NCBI GenBank assembly: GCA_002749535.1
Contig: MZZL01000406.1
Coordinates: 297,386 to 361,385 of the forward strand
Direction of reading: 5' to 3'
DNA from: Apophysomyces variabilis
Taxonomy: Eukaryota > Mucoromycota > Mucoromycetes > Mucorales > Mucoraceae
Length of the DNA stretch: 64,000 bases
In this document: in pieces, positions 1 through 10,586 of the stretch
Layout of the letters: each line of letters begins with the position of its first letter
Position numbering within the stretch: position 1 is the stretch's first letter
Translations under genes and position numbers: made by a program
Notes under the pieces: generated by a model
The model's database searches: none
Seen by the model: the letters and a program-made list of their open reading frames with translations, nothing else
What the model was told of the DNA's origin: nothing

Positions 1-209
1 TGGAAATCAACACTGGGTCAGTCGGGTCTTGCAGGTAACAAAGCTCTAGGTCTTCCATCTCGTTCAGATGCTTTCCAAGCCTTTCAACGTTATCTTCCGT
101 GTATTCTTCGCAATAAAACATACAGAGTGCTTGCTCTTTCGTTATTTTCATCGTGTCAAAGCGAATATCGTCAAAAGCAGGTGAAAGGAGTAATTTTCCA
201 TTTCATGTT

Positions 210-391
210 ACCGGTCCAACCGGTCCACTATCTGGTCCACTATCTGGTCCACTTTCTTGTCTAACCGGTCCACCGTCTAGCTCAGTCCTCACATAACCGG
301 TCCAACCGGTCCATTATCTGGTCCACTTTCTTGTGTAACCGGTCCAACTGGTCTACAATCTGGTCCATTTTCTTGTGTAACCGGTCCACCG
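210..391. repeat. 42-bp tandem repeat rich in GGTCCA
   Basis: About three to four imperfect copies of a roughly 42-bp unit lie head to tail. Each unit carries AACCGGTCCA, then a second (A/C)CGGTCCA-like block, ATCTGGTCCA and a CTTTCTTGT tail. The clearest two units start near 295 and 337; the earlier part has an extra TATCTGGTCCAC. Such arrays often sit near transposon ends, and mobile-element genes follow, but I could not find a matching array on the far side of those genes. Function unknown. Confidence 0.75.
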
Positions 392-1267
392 CATTTCGCA
401 AAATTTTATAATACAATTTATACACAGAAACGATATGTCATTGCGACATTTTATTTCTGAAAAATAGTGTACCTACATACATACACTGTGAAAGTATTTA
501 TTTTTATCCACGACAATAGTGGGGCCAACGGATATGACTATGTGTAATGCTATGGTATCTAAAACGGCATTGGAGCGTCATAAAGGGTAGAGTGGATTGC
601 ATCAGCCATGTCTGGGATCTAAGCAGGACAGTAGTGCTGAAAGATAATAACACGAAATAAAGCCAATGATGCTACTTGATATAATCAAGATGGTATGAAG
701 TTGATAGTGGAAGTCCGTGAGAGCAGTAATAGCTTCCACGATTACCCTCCAAAGGGAATGAGTCCTACCTTGATGCTGATCTGTGACTGTGTTGAAGAGA
801 TGATGGTAAAGTTAGTGAAGGAAAAGTGTAAGAAGGCGAAAAATCAGCACAAACGTTTGTTGGGCGACAACGGGGGAATGCCAAAACTGAGCCTACTACG
901 CGAAAAGCGAAGGAAGCAACCCAAAGACAGATATCCGTATGTTAGAGACAGTGAATCCGTTATATAATCCTCGCGCTCGCAGCTGATCCATGCATAGCAT
1001 TTATTGCGCAAAAGACAGCATCTGTTGAGACACATGTCTGTCCTCTCCGTTTACTCCACTAAAGTCTTTTAAAAGTAAAAAAAGGATGGTGCATGTGCAT
1101 TTCTTTACCTTGCTATTAGACGGCTTCCAGCACAAGCAGTTCCAACGCCAGGTTGAAGACGTCCCCGCCATCGTATTTCCAACTTGGAAAAAAAAAAAAA
1201 AAAAAAAAAAACTAGGTACCAGCCATTCGGAAAAACCAGTGTCAGCAAGGTTAACCCGAGCTAATTA
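392..1267. other. Intergenic, no supported gene
   Basis: No convincing coding region was found. A run of A residues lies near 1190-1211, just beyond the 3' end of the transposase gene that reads towards it. This could be part of the mariner element's 3' flank, but I found no inverted terminal repeat here to prove that. Confidence 0.5.
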
Positions 1268-2494
1268 TCACAATGGTTCTCCGTTACGACAGTTATCTAA
1301 GCATCTATAAGAATGAGAGATAAACCCTTCGAAAGCATTCAGCCGTAAGCTATTGCATGCTTCACTGATTCGTGTCATCAATGTCTCACTTTCTAAAAAC
1401 CTGTTGCGTTTTACCTTGCTCTTGACAACTGACCAAAACTGCTCAATAGGATTGAGTTCGGGCGAGTATGATGGAAGATAAGTACACCGATACCCCCGAG
1501 ACTCAATATATCTAGAGATATCCTCAGCTTTATGAATAGGAGCATTATCCATTACCAAATAATAACCCTCCATATGCTCATACTTATCCATTTCATCCAT
1601 TGTGGCCTTAAGGAAGCTGAGATAATGTCCAGTTACAGTTCCTTTGCTTACAACTGCAGAATGACCCGCTCTCTTTCTTTTCTTGGATGGTGGTTGTGGG
1701 AGTCTTAGGCTGCATTTAATGATACCTGATGCCGAGATTGCTCCCAAGATTGTGGTCGTTTTTGCTCTTGTTTTTGGTACTGTAACCACCGCAGAAGACC
1801 CTTTTTTGGACCATGCCATGCTGCGTTTCATGTTGATATGGAAGGCAGACTCATCAAGAAAGACACAATTTGTTCGAAAGTCAATATTGGTCATGTCCCA
1901 TCTGCGCACCCAGTCAAGACGCTCTTGGATCTTAGCTTCGCTATTCCTGTCTACAGGCTGAAACCGAGCCTTTTTCAATGACAAGTTGCATTCGTTCTTC
2001 ACAAATCGATGGAGCGTTGTTTTGGATACGTTGAGTTCCTCAAATCTCTGAAGCAAGCGCTCCATCAACTGTTCTAGGACAATCGACGGATTTTCGTCAA
2101 TAAATTCTAAGATAACTCTCTTATGTTCATCACTTAAAATACGAGGACGGCCATTGCTTTGACGCTTTTTAAAGATGCTGTCAGGGTCCTTTTCATACCG
2201 TAACGCCCATCTTTGGGCCGAGCGAACATGAATTCCCAACTGCTTTGCAGCAGCTGATGCACTCAAAACCTTCTCAAACATTAGTTTGAAAAATCTTACT
2301 TTATCTTGGTCCGTGTAGATCGTGTAGACACGCTTAGTTTCCGCTTTTCCCATACAAACTTTTGTATCTTTTGGCTTGAGGACATGGGTAGCAACAGACT
2401 CAGAGTTGTGCTGGTAAGGCATATTACGCAAATATTCCGTATGAGAACTAACGGTTTGAAGCGCGTACACTTCCTCATCAACGACATAGTCCAT
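1268..2494 (-). CDS. Tc1/mariner (IS630-family) DD34E transposase
   Basis: The product is a cut-and-paste transposase that would bind element ends and integrate at TA dinucleotides. The 408-residue frame is uninterrupted. A helix-turn-helix segment (SASAAAKQLGIHVRSAQRW) lies near residues 79-97, with a second winged-helix-like segment after it. The catalytic core shows D in VFLDESAFH, D in YLVMDNAPIH, and E in SPELNPIEQFW; 34 residues separate the last two, giving a DD34E triad. The second, decayed copy in this window at 14,259-15,550 conserves residues upstream of this ATG (a DGQGH-VVDE-like stretch, here up to about 2,550), so the true start probably lies further upstream or in another exon. 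Terminal repeats of this copy were not found. It lies just downstream of the Fanzor gene on the same strand. It may still be functional. Confidence 0.9.
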   Translation of the reverse strand: MDYVVDEEVYALQTVSSHTEYLRNMPYQHNSESVATHVLKPKDTKVCMGKAETKRVYTIYTDQDKVRFFKLMFEKVLSASAAAKQLGIHVRSAQRWALRYEKDPDSIFKKRQSNGRPRILSDEHKRVILEFIDENPSIVLEQLMERLLQRFEELNVSKTTLHRFVKNECNLSLKKARFQPVDRNSEAKIQERLDWVRRWDMTNIDFRTNCVFLDESAFHINMKRSMAWSKKGSSAVVTVPKTRAKTTTILGAISASGIIKCSLRLPQPPSKKRKRAGHSAVVSKGTVTGHYLSFLKATMDEMDKYEHMEGYYLVMDNAPIHKAEDISRYIESRGYRCTYLPSYSPELNPIEQFWSVVKSKVKRNRFLESETLMTRISEACNSLRLNAFEGFISHSYRCLDNCRNGEPL

Positions 2495-3000
2495 AGGTTC
2501 AGGACAGCCACACTCATCAACAACATGGCCCTGCCCATCTTCGTAAAAAAAACCGACTAATCATTTCGAAATGTAAAATTACAAATATGAAGAAAAATCT
2601 CCAGCCTCAGAAGGCAGACGCGTTTATATAGGGGTGGATCTGCCAAGCCTTGTACGACAACCTTTTCTGTGGATACGACATCTGATTTGTCATTGAGCGC
2701 AAAAGTTTCTGGGCACCCGCACGACTTCTATTTTTGTCAATTGCGACTTCGGAGTTGGCTGAGAACGACATTGATTTTGGAAAAGAGTGCACACAGGATA
2801 ATGACTCCCTCATATTAGAAATTAAAACGTCAGGTTTTTCAAGAGATATCGTTTCCTATGCTATATTAGTACATACAAAGTTTAGTGGTGTTATGCTAGG
2901 TTATATACATTAAAGCTAATACAAAAGACTTTTCGTTAAGAATGCATGCTAGTATCATAATATCAAATGAGAACACCATTGAAACACGGCATCGGTATCA
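2495..3000. other. Spacer between Fanzor 3' end and transposase
   Basis: Positions 2,495-2,550 continue the transposase reading frame upstream of its first ATG. The rest, to 3,000, has no coding. In TnpB and Fanzor systems the guide (omega) RNA usually overlaps or follows the 3' end of the nuclease gene, so on the minus strand this is where one would be expected. I see no structure I can assign with confidence. Confidence 0.4.
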
Positions 3001-6000
3001 TTAAAGCAGTATTGGATGACTAACTAGGTTAAGGAATAGTATCCTATAACTGAATACTGTGCGTGTCTTTGGCCTACGGAACGCGCCTGGGCGTTCATTG
3101 TTATTGTCTCTCATATACAGAAATACGTGTAAAATATTTGTTGCAGCCATTTTGTCTCGATTCCAGAACATCACCGTACATGATTTTTTCTGACATGTCA
3201 GTACAGCATGTATAGTCGAGCCTTTGTGGCCTTGTGCATCATTTTCTTCGTTCGCTTTCTGCAGATCTCAAGTCTGACATGCTGGACAAATTTGGGATGT
3301 GAGGTATTCGTCTATGAGAAATACAAATGTCGGAGCCTTTCCCATCCATGGTCAACCATAAGCCCATGAAATAACTCTATAGCCTACCTTTCGTCTCCTC
3401 GCTTGTTGCTGTAGTTCCTTGAAAACCGCCTTGGTAGGTGCAGCCTTTTTGCCTTTCATACTGCCAGAAAACCCTCCATTTCCATAGGCGACAATGATCG
3501 GTTCGCTCTTCTCGTCAGATCGATCGTTCGGAGAAAGAGGAACCCATTTCGAATCACCTCGCTTAGGTTCCTTTTGCTTACTGCTTTGATCATACTTCTT
3601 GCTCCCGTACAGCAATCTCTTGACTACTTCACTTCGACCTTTCTGTCGTTGGATATAAGACTTGGAACTTCAATTTGCTGTATCTGAAAACAAAGCCTAA
3701 ATGTTAATACGATTAAACATTAAACAGTTAACAAACGATTAACCTTCGGTCACGGCTAAAAAATTCAGAAATATGCTCATAATGTTGCATACAGTACCGG
3801 ATGGCAGTGATTAAGCTCTCCATGCTGGTTGTCTTCAACGATGGAATGTCGTCAATCAGAGTCTTCACAGCAGGATCGCCCTTCACGTATTTTTCTCGGG
3901 ACCTGGTAGCATGACTGAATCCACAGAGAATAGTACTCTTCGGTTGTCGTTGAACGAACACGATGCTGAGAAGTGCCTGTCCCATCGGCGGCGACGAAAA
4001 TACTTGATACCCCCGGGTCAACACCCCAGATAATCGCATCCTCATACTTCCCTTTTATATTGGAAGGGGTCAAAGGCTTCTTCTTTGGATCGTAAGGAGT
4101 CTTGTACTTTTTAAATATGAATTCGACATCTGTAGCATCCGTTCGTATTTTATCCCTTAAATATCACTGTGAGCCGTCCGAGTGATACACAACTAATTGG
4201 TTTACCAGAAAAGAATTTTCTCGGTTTCAAGACTTTACAGAGTCTTATAACCCATCTTTGACATGTCGAATAGTTGGAAGTATTCTTTTCTGACTTCCGT
4301 GGCTTTGATAGGCGACATGGTGGAGCGTAAAGCAGCTTTCCACATCAGACGGCCGAGCGCCTGGTTATCAATCGTGACATGACGCATCTGCATGTTATAC
4401 ACGGGTGCCATTGTGAACCTTCTTGCGCCACGGGGATCAGTGTATTTTTCTGGTTTAAATGTCCCATTGTCAATAGCCTCTCCCGTTTCCTTGATGAAAT
4501 TCTGTAATCTCGATATGACAGACTTTGGTAAACGGTCAAACTTCTTTGTGAGAAACAGTTCCTTTCTTCGTCGGATAGCTATTCTGACAACAACTTCCAG
4601 GCTCTTCGTTAAACGCTTTGGCAAGTTTACATCGCCAAGAATCTGTATGACAATTACACAATAGAAGCTCAAATAAGTTTTAGTTACCTCTTTTACCATT
4701 CGATGTACGTATCCGCTGGATACATATTTTTGGGACGTTGTCTCTGTGATAAGCACTTTTTGTTCCAGTCGCCTAAGTACTTTAAAAAGCCACGGAAAGA
4801 ACAGATATTGTTCAGCGTTTAGCTTCTCCTCGTCAATGAAAATAACACCGATGAAATTTTTAAGAGACTCTACACAAGTCTCGACGTACGCACGATTTTC
4901 TTTGTTATCTGTATAGCTGTAGGCCATCGTGCCTCGGTGCCGCAAGCCTGCTTGTATATAAATTCTGCCAGAATCTTTCGGTCTTGCACCAATCCTTTCC
5001 ATCGAAAAAGTTTGTCGTCTTGATCAGACATACACACTAAAAGGTATTGAATGGTTTTCGGTTCGAAATTGGCTGTTATATGGTTTTTGATCGATTCTTC
5101 GTACTCTTTTGCAGCGGTAGAAACTATTGTCATATACCCTTGCGATCTGCACTTTTCTTCATCAAACTCAGGAATCGAAGTTTTGAAATTTGCGTATACT
5201 TCCTGGAGATCATCATCTGCAGACTTCCCTTTACCGGCAATCAACGAAAATAAACGGTAACAGAGATCATGAGTGATCGGTGGAATGCCACGGTTTTCAG
5301 ATAACAGCCTGACAAAAAAGCAGTTTGCGAGAAGCGATCCAGCATAGGTAATATCCCAAACGTGTTTGACGACTTCTTCAATTGCTTCTATAAACTTCAC
5401 TGATCGACATGTGTTTGTCAGTGACCTCTTGATTACGCTGGTTCGTTTGAAATTTTTTGGAGCCTTCCTTTTCTCAGTCGGATTCATGCAAAGCGTACTT
5501 GTGCTTCGTTCATGATCTGTCTTGCCGCAAGTGCTGCATCGTATTTCTTTCCCAGATTCAAGCATTGTACTCTTTTTTTCCGCTTGCAATTTCGCTTTCG
5601 CCTCGTACTTTTCGCTCCGCTTTGCATAGGCTTTTTGGGCTTTAAGAAACACTTTTGACTTGCTACTTGTCAAAGGGGCTGAAGGGAATCCGCACTTGAG
5701 CTGGGATGACCTGAAGGGGCTGTGTTCAAGTTAAGGACCAAAAAATTAAAATTTTAAGATACAGTACTTGGCTCCGAGTCATTCGCTTGATTTTTCATAC
5801 TTCGTTTTCTTTTAGGTGGAGGAAGCGGTTGGAAATCATCATCAGAGTCGAACGTGGCCTTTTCTTTTCCCTTCAAACTTCTTGGTTTTTCTTTGGAAGA
5901 ATTAGCCTGAGTAGAGACTATGCTTGAGCTGGGAAGGGTTGAAGGGCCTATCTTCAAGTTAAGAATCACAAAACAACATTCAATGTTCAGTACCTGGCTC

Positions 6001-6132
6001 GGAGTCAGTCATTTGCATCTTCATATTTAATTTTCCTTTGGGTGGAAGAAGTTGTTGGAAATCATCATCCGACTGCATATCTGCAGACGTAGATGCTTGT
6101 GGTTTTTTCTTTCTCTTGTTGCGGGAAGCCAT
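3001..6132 (-). pseudogene. Fanzor-like (eukaryotic TnpB/OMEGA) RuvC nuclease, degraded
   Basis: Fanzors are RNA-guided DNA nucleases carried by eukaryotic transposons and viruses. Reading from 6,132: a basic N-terminus (MASRNKRKKK), two copies of an acidic-basic exon (DDDFQ..PPK.K..MK), and a zinc-knuckle-like C-x2-C..H..C stretch (CSTCGKTDHERSTSTLC). A long helical region follows, then RuvC-I with the catalytic Asp in WGVDPGVSSIFVAAD (about 4,015). An RuvC-II-like segment IVAYGNGGFSG (about 3,480) precedes DEYLTSQICPAC (about 3,310), then a second cysteine pair CQKKSC and RuvC-III in FWNRDKMAATNI (about 3,155). GT-AG introns fit at 5,948-5,993, 5,710-5,767, about 4,157-4,241 and 3,312-3,356, plus one near 4,640-4,690. 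Lesions: a TGA at 3,268-3,270 between the two zinc-finger halves, and frame changes near 5,680, 4,925, 3,932 and 3,665. The gene is therefore probably dead or badly assembled. The family call rests on motif order and is strong. Confidence 0.85.
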
Positions 6133-8092
6133 AAAGTGAGTGGGAAAAAAAAGAGAAGGAAGAAAGAAGCGAAAAACCAAGAGAGGAATCAAGATTTTAC
6201 GTGATGTGACGCTTTCTAGTAAATGCAATATGTTTGACGACAATTGATATACCAATGTCCCTGCGTCATCCATGCATCATTCATGCTCGCTCTATTGATC
6301 AGTTAGGTCTATAAAATATCGAATTACGTGTATCAAATAGTAATAATAAAGAGAGACAGATGATAACTGTTGCTACTTTTAGACCATCTTTATTTCATGC
6401 TATTCTGTGGAATCAAGCAGATCAGAAAGGTGACAGCAGGCTTTGTGTATGTGGAAGATCAGCAGTTCCAATCAATACTTTGAATTCCCAATTACAGATG
6501 AGAATGATTGCTGAAGAAGAAGAGGTCATTAGCAAGAGAGAGGATGATTGAAGAAGATATGATTAAAAAGCCAAGCTGGACTGGTGCTGAGTCTCGATTT
6601 AAATCACTGCTTCCATGTTACATGGCCTTATGGCAAGATGAATCAGGCCCTAGTTTTCTAGTATAATCATAGCTTTTTTTATTCTATCATACAAAGCCTT
6701 TCCCCTGCTTTTTCTCTGTTTTCTTGCTTTTCACTTTTATTTGTTGACGTCTTGGTCTTTTCTCTTGCGTTTCCTTCTTTCCTACAAAAGACTCTCCATT
6801 TCTATTCTTTTCTTTTTCCCTTATACTTTATAAAAACTACTAATTAACCATTACCTCAACATCTTTGTTGTATAAAATCCGTCTTTTTTACAAAATCATA
6901 TACACTTTCCAAACTTTTTGATCAGTGCCATTGCCTTATATGATCATTTCGACAACTACCTTTCGTATGAACAGACTACAAACGCCATTACTTACCGCTT
7001 GCCAAAGTAAACTGTGATCATTAGCTTATCGGTTATCTTGTGCAAGGGGTTACTACCAGTAGCTACCCGCTGACGCTGAGAGTATATAGTACCATTAAGA
7101 GTAGAGGTGAACCAAGTTTAGTTTATGCCCATCTCGAATTCAGATCGAAGAGGAAAGGAGTGATGGTTGCAGTTAACTGAATTTTGTTTGCCATATGAAT
7201 AAGCGGTCTTCCGTACGACCTTGAAAACATCACTAAGCATTCCTACTTTCAGTGAATCTTCCCTACTTTAAGTGAATCCTGCTATCATAGTGCAATGCCA
7301 TACATTACTGGTCTAGAAGAGACCTCAGGCAGGACATTAGCAGGTGGGCATGGTGTAATCGAATGCATGGAAGATCGAGATGTAGCTGTAGAATCCGTTG
7401 ATATACGAGGAGTCATACGATGCATGGGTGGTGGATATGCAATGGCAAGGGAGAATCAAACAACATGGACATAAAATGGCACCAGGAGGTACTAAGGATG
7501 GATATGGAACGACATTTGGAGGCAAACATGATGAATATGTACTGGTGTAATGCGCTAAAGAAGCTGGACATGGAAGGATAGAAGGAAGTCGATACATAGG
7601 AATACAAATACTATGGGCTGCAAAGGATTGTATTGATGAGGATTAACGAATTGTATCTGGTCCATATGAGGAGGCACAGATTTTGAAGAATGTCTAGCCA
7701 AGATTGGTGGAAATCGAACCATACTTACTGGTTGTGACGAAGGGACATTATCCACATAGAGATTATTGTTCAATTATCTTCAGAGCAACTGTTAAGGTTT
7801 GCAGGAATGATAAATAAGAAGCAGACCTGTATAGGAAAGCAGATCCGAAAAAAAAAAGATAACAATAACAATGTGGCTTTCAGGAACACTGAAAGATTCT
7901 TTTTTACCGATAGGATGATTTTAAGGCTTATCAAATCAGATCCGAAAATTACACTTTCTTTGCCTTTAGCTTGGTACTTCAACATATAAGCAAGGTATTC
8001 GTGTCTGTATAGCCCAGGTAGACCCCGGACCCCCAAGGATGCAGTGAATCAAGTCCCGGCTCTATCAAATTGCTTTGACTAAGATAATCATT
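6133..8092. other. Intergenic, with weak coding traces
   Basis: No gene could be supported. On the minus strand, 7,330-8,036 holds overlapping open frames that read like a Pro/Tyr-rich tail split over two frames; these may be a decayed gene or chance. The rest is AT-rich without visible structure. Confidence 0.4.
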
Positions 8093-8500
8093 GGCTCGGC
8101 CCTTTGGGCCTCGCTTTCTTTTCACAGATTATCACAAAAAGACACAGTGTGTATATGTGAATATGTGTGCGTGTATGTCCGTACGTGCACGCGTCTCTCG
8201 AAGAATTGGACTCGGCCCTTTAGGCCTCGCTTTCTTTACAGCGATTAAACCGAAAAAGAGAGTGTGTGTATAAGTGCCTCTCCAAAAACTTGGTCAAGAA
8301 AGAAACTGGTGGACTAATTACAGCGCGTTTATGACAGGTGTGACGGAAGTACCCCTCGTGTAACGTACCTCGAAAAATTCATTGCAACCCTTTCAGGTCT
8401 TGCAATTGAAAAGCAAAAGACAGAGTGTATATGTCAGTGAGTATATGCACGTTTCTTTGCAAGAAGTCGGCTCGACCCTTCGGGCCTCGCTTTCTTTCAG
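8093..8500. repeat. Spaced repeat with GGCCC-TTT-GGGCC hairpin core
   Basis: A motif close to CTCGGCCCTTTGGGCCTCGC, followed by TTTCTTT, occurs at about 8,095, 8,211 and 8,470, with a weaker version near 8,384. The core is self-complementary around three or four bases, so each copy could fold into a short hairpin. Each is followed by a stretch of Lys-codon-like A-rich sequence and a GTGT-rich run (AGTGTGTATATGT). Spacing is irregular (about 117, 173 and 86 bp). I do not recognise the family. Confidence 0.65.
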
Positions 8501-8829
8501 CCGTTGAAAAGAAAAAGAAAACAGAAAAAGAGTGCATGTGGGCTGTCTCTCCAAGAACTTGTAATTCTTTAATAAGTGTTTTCTTGTTAATATTGGATCG
8601 AAACTGCCATTGGTCAGAAAAACAAAAGTTTTTGCTGCTCGTGGTTGAACTATTCTGGTTCCTGATGGCCGATCGTTTGCTTAATAAAGCCTAGTCATTG
8701 GAAACTGCTTCTATAAAGAGAGAACAAAGAAACCCCCCTGATATAGTGATAAGAACTGCCACGCAGGATGGCTATGTAAAAAAAAATTTGCTTATTAAAT
8801 AACAAGTAGAAAGGTACAGTATGAAGAAG

Positions 8830-10586
8830 TTATGCAGTTTTTCTTGGACTGAAGCTCAACAGACAGCCATCCGTGGGATAGGTGGTTGCGAATAGAGATA
8901 TGTGATCGCTTTTATCTGTGCGGTGATGGATCCAATCCAGCTGGAGACATGCTTGGGCAATGGTTGACATTAAGTGCATAATTGCATATTCCTTGCCGAT
9001 ACAATGATGCGGACCAAGACCAAAGCATAAAAAGTTTTGGGGATGCTTCTCGGCTATACCATCAGGTCCCCAGCGATCAGGATCAAATTTATCTTGATCT
9101 GGATAGGCGTTCGGGTCGTGGAGACTGGGGTAGGTGGTAGGGATAATCATTGCTACATAGGAAGCCTCAATTTAGCCAGACTGTTGCTATTTTATGGTTC
9201 AGTGCTCTGTGACTTACAGTTTTTGGGTACGGTATAATAGTCAGTAATTGGCCAATCTTTGATTGTTCGATATGGAACTGAAAAAGAAACAAAAGATCGT
9301 ATGCATAAGTAACACTATGATCACCTCGCATTTAGTTGTCCACGTACCCATCAACACGGGAGGACGTAGTCGGAGGATTTCCTTGACTACCTGGCGTAAG
9401 TAGAGAGATTTATCCATTCGTTCCAACGTGATGTCCTTTGTATCAAGCGTAGCCTGCTCCTGACGTACTTTTTCAAGAACATCGGGATGATCTGCCAGGA
9501 GTTGGAATGCCCAAGTTAGAGCTGAGGAAGTGGCATCCTGACTTGCAAACAGAAAGGTGATGATAGTTAATGCGATCTCACGGTCTGTAAAGCTCCGTGG
9601 TGCAGGCTTTTTCAGTCGCTCTGCTTCTTCTTCGGCCTCCTTCATGGACACCAGCCATGCATCCATTAAGCAGGTGATCTCACCTCCGTTTGCCATTCGC
9701 TCACGGCCATCTTTTACACTGGCCAAAAACCATTTGACGATGAACTTTCGTGACTGAATAGCTTTATATACATTGGTCCCTGGGAGTGGGATCGGGAAAT
9801 TGACCAACTCCAACGCAGCCGTAATGTTGTTGTATTCCTCGTAAATTTGATGGACCACTGAATCTGACATGAAGTTACCAATGAACACCCGCAGGGAGGA
9901 ATCAAGGTTCAGATATCGAAATTGCCATTGGTACTCTTCGACCTTGCCATTGAGCGCCAGCCACTGCGCAAAATGTTTCTGGTAGACTTTTTGCTGGATA
10001 GGGAGGTAAGTCCTAAGAAATGAAGTTGATCAGATGATCATGCGCAAGGAGACCGACAATATTTCTCGTACCCAAGCGCTTTTCTTTGGAACAAGTGATT
10101 GAGACCTTTGCGGTATACTCTGTGGGCTTTGCCTTGCAAGAATACCCAATTATCAGGACAAAGGATATATTTCATCGAATCTACAACAGCAGGTTCCACG
10201 TATTCATGAGGCGCGTTCAAAACCTTACGGCTTAATTCACATGTTGATGCAATCACGATAAATCTTGGTGATAGATTTCGCTTAGAAGAAAGAGTTTCAT
10301 CGAACTGCTATTGCCCATACCTGTTGAATACACTAACACAAGAAAGTTCACCACTCTCCCACTTGTCGTGATATTTTTCGAATGTAGGGCACATGGAATC
10401 CATCATCGAGCCAATGATAGGGATTTTGAAGGATGGGCCAGGTAAAGGACCCTTTTTCCGGCGATAATCCAGCTGCTCGTATACGAGTAAACCGAGAATA
10501 GCAGTAGCCACGCAGCCCCAAGCAGGAACTTTAGAAGGCTTCGATAAATGAAGCCAATCCAAGGCCATTTGAGCTGATTCTGCCAA
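8830..10586 (-). CDS. ERG5: Sterol C-22 desaturase, cytochrome P450 CYP61 (ERG5)
   Basis: Introduces the C22-C23 double bond in the sterol side chain, a late step of ergosterol synthesis at the endoplasmic reticulum. Five exons fit: 10586-10321, 10263-10072, 10012-9348, 9277-9218 and 9152-8830, giving 501 residues, the usual size. An N-terminal hydrophobic helix (VPAWGCVATAILGLLVY) serves as membrane anchor, followed by the Pro-rich hinge GPLPGPSFKIPIIGS. The I-helix shows FLFASQDATSSA, the ExxR motif is EILR in VVKEILRLRPP, and the haem-binding loop is FGLGPHHCIGKEYA with the Cys ligand. IVIAST after the first intron, VPYRTIKDWPI and TVPK are typical of CYP61 rather than CYP51. The reading frame is intact. 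It is read in the same direction as the other minus-strand genes around it, but I see no functional cluster. Confidence 0.93.

Noticed and set aside
695..967. 90-codon plus-strand frame
   Set aside because: Lys-rich with no recognisable domain, and it sits in probable transposon flank; not enough support.
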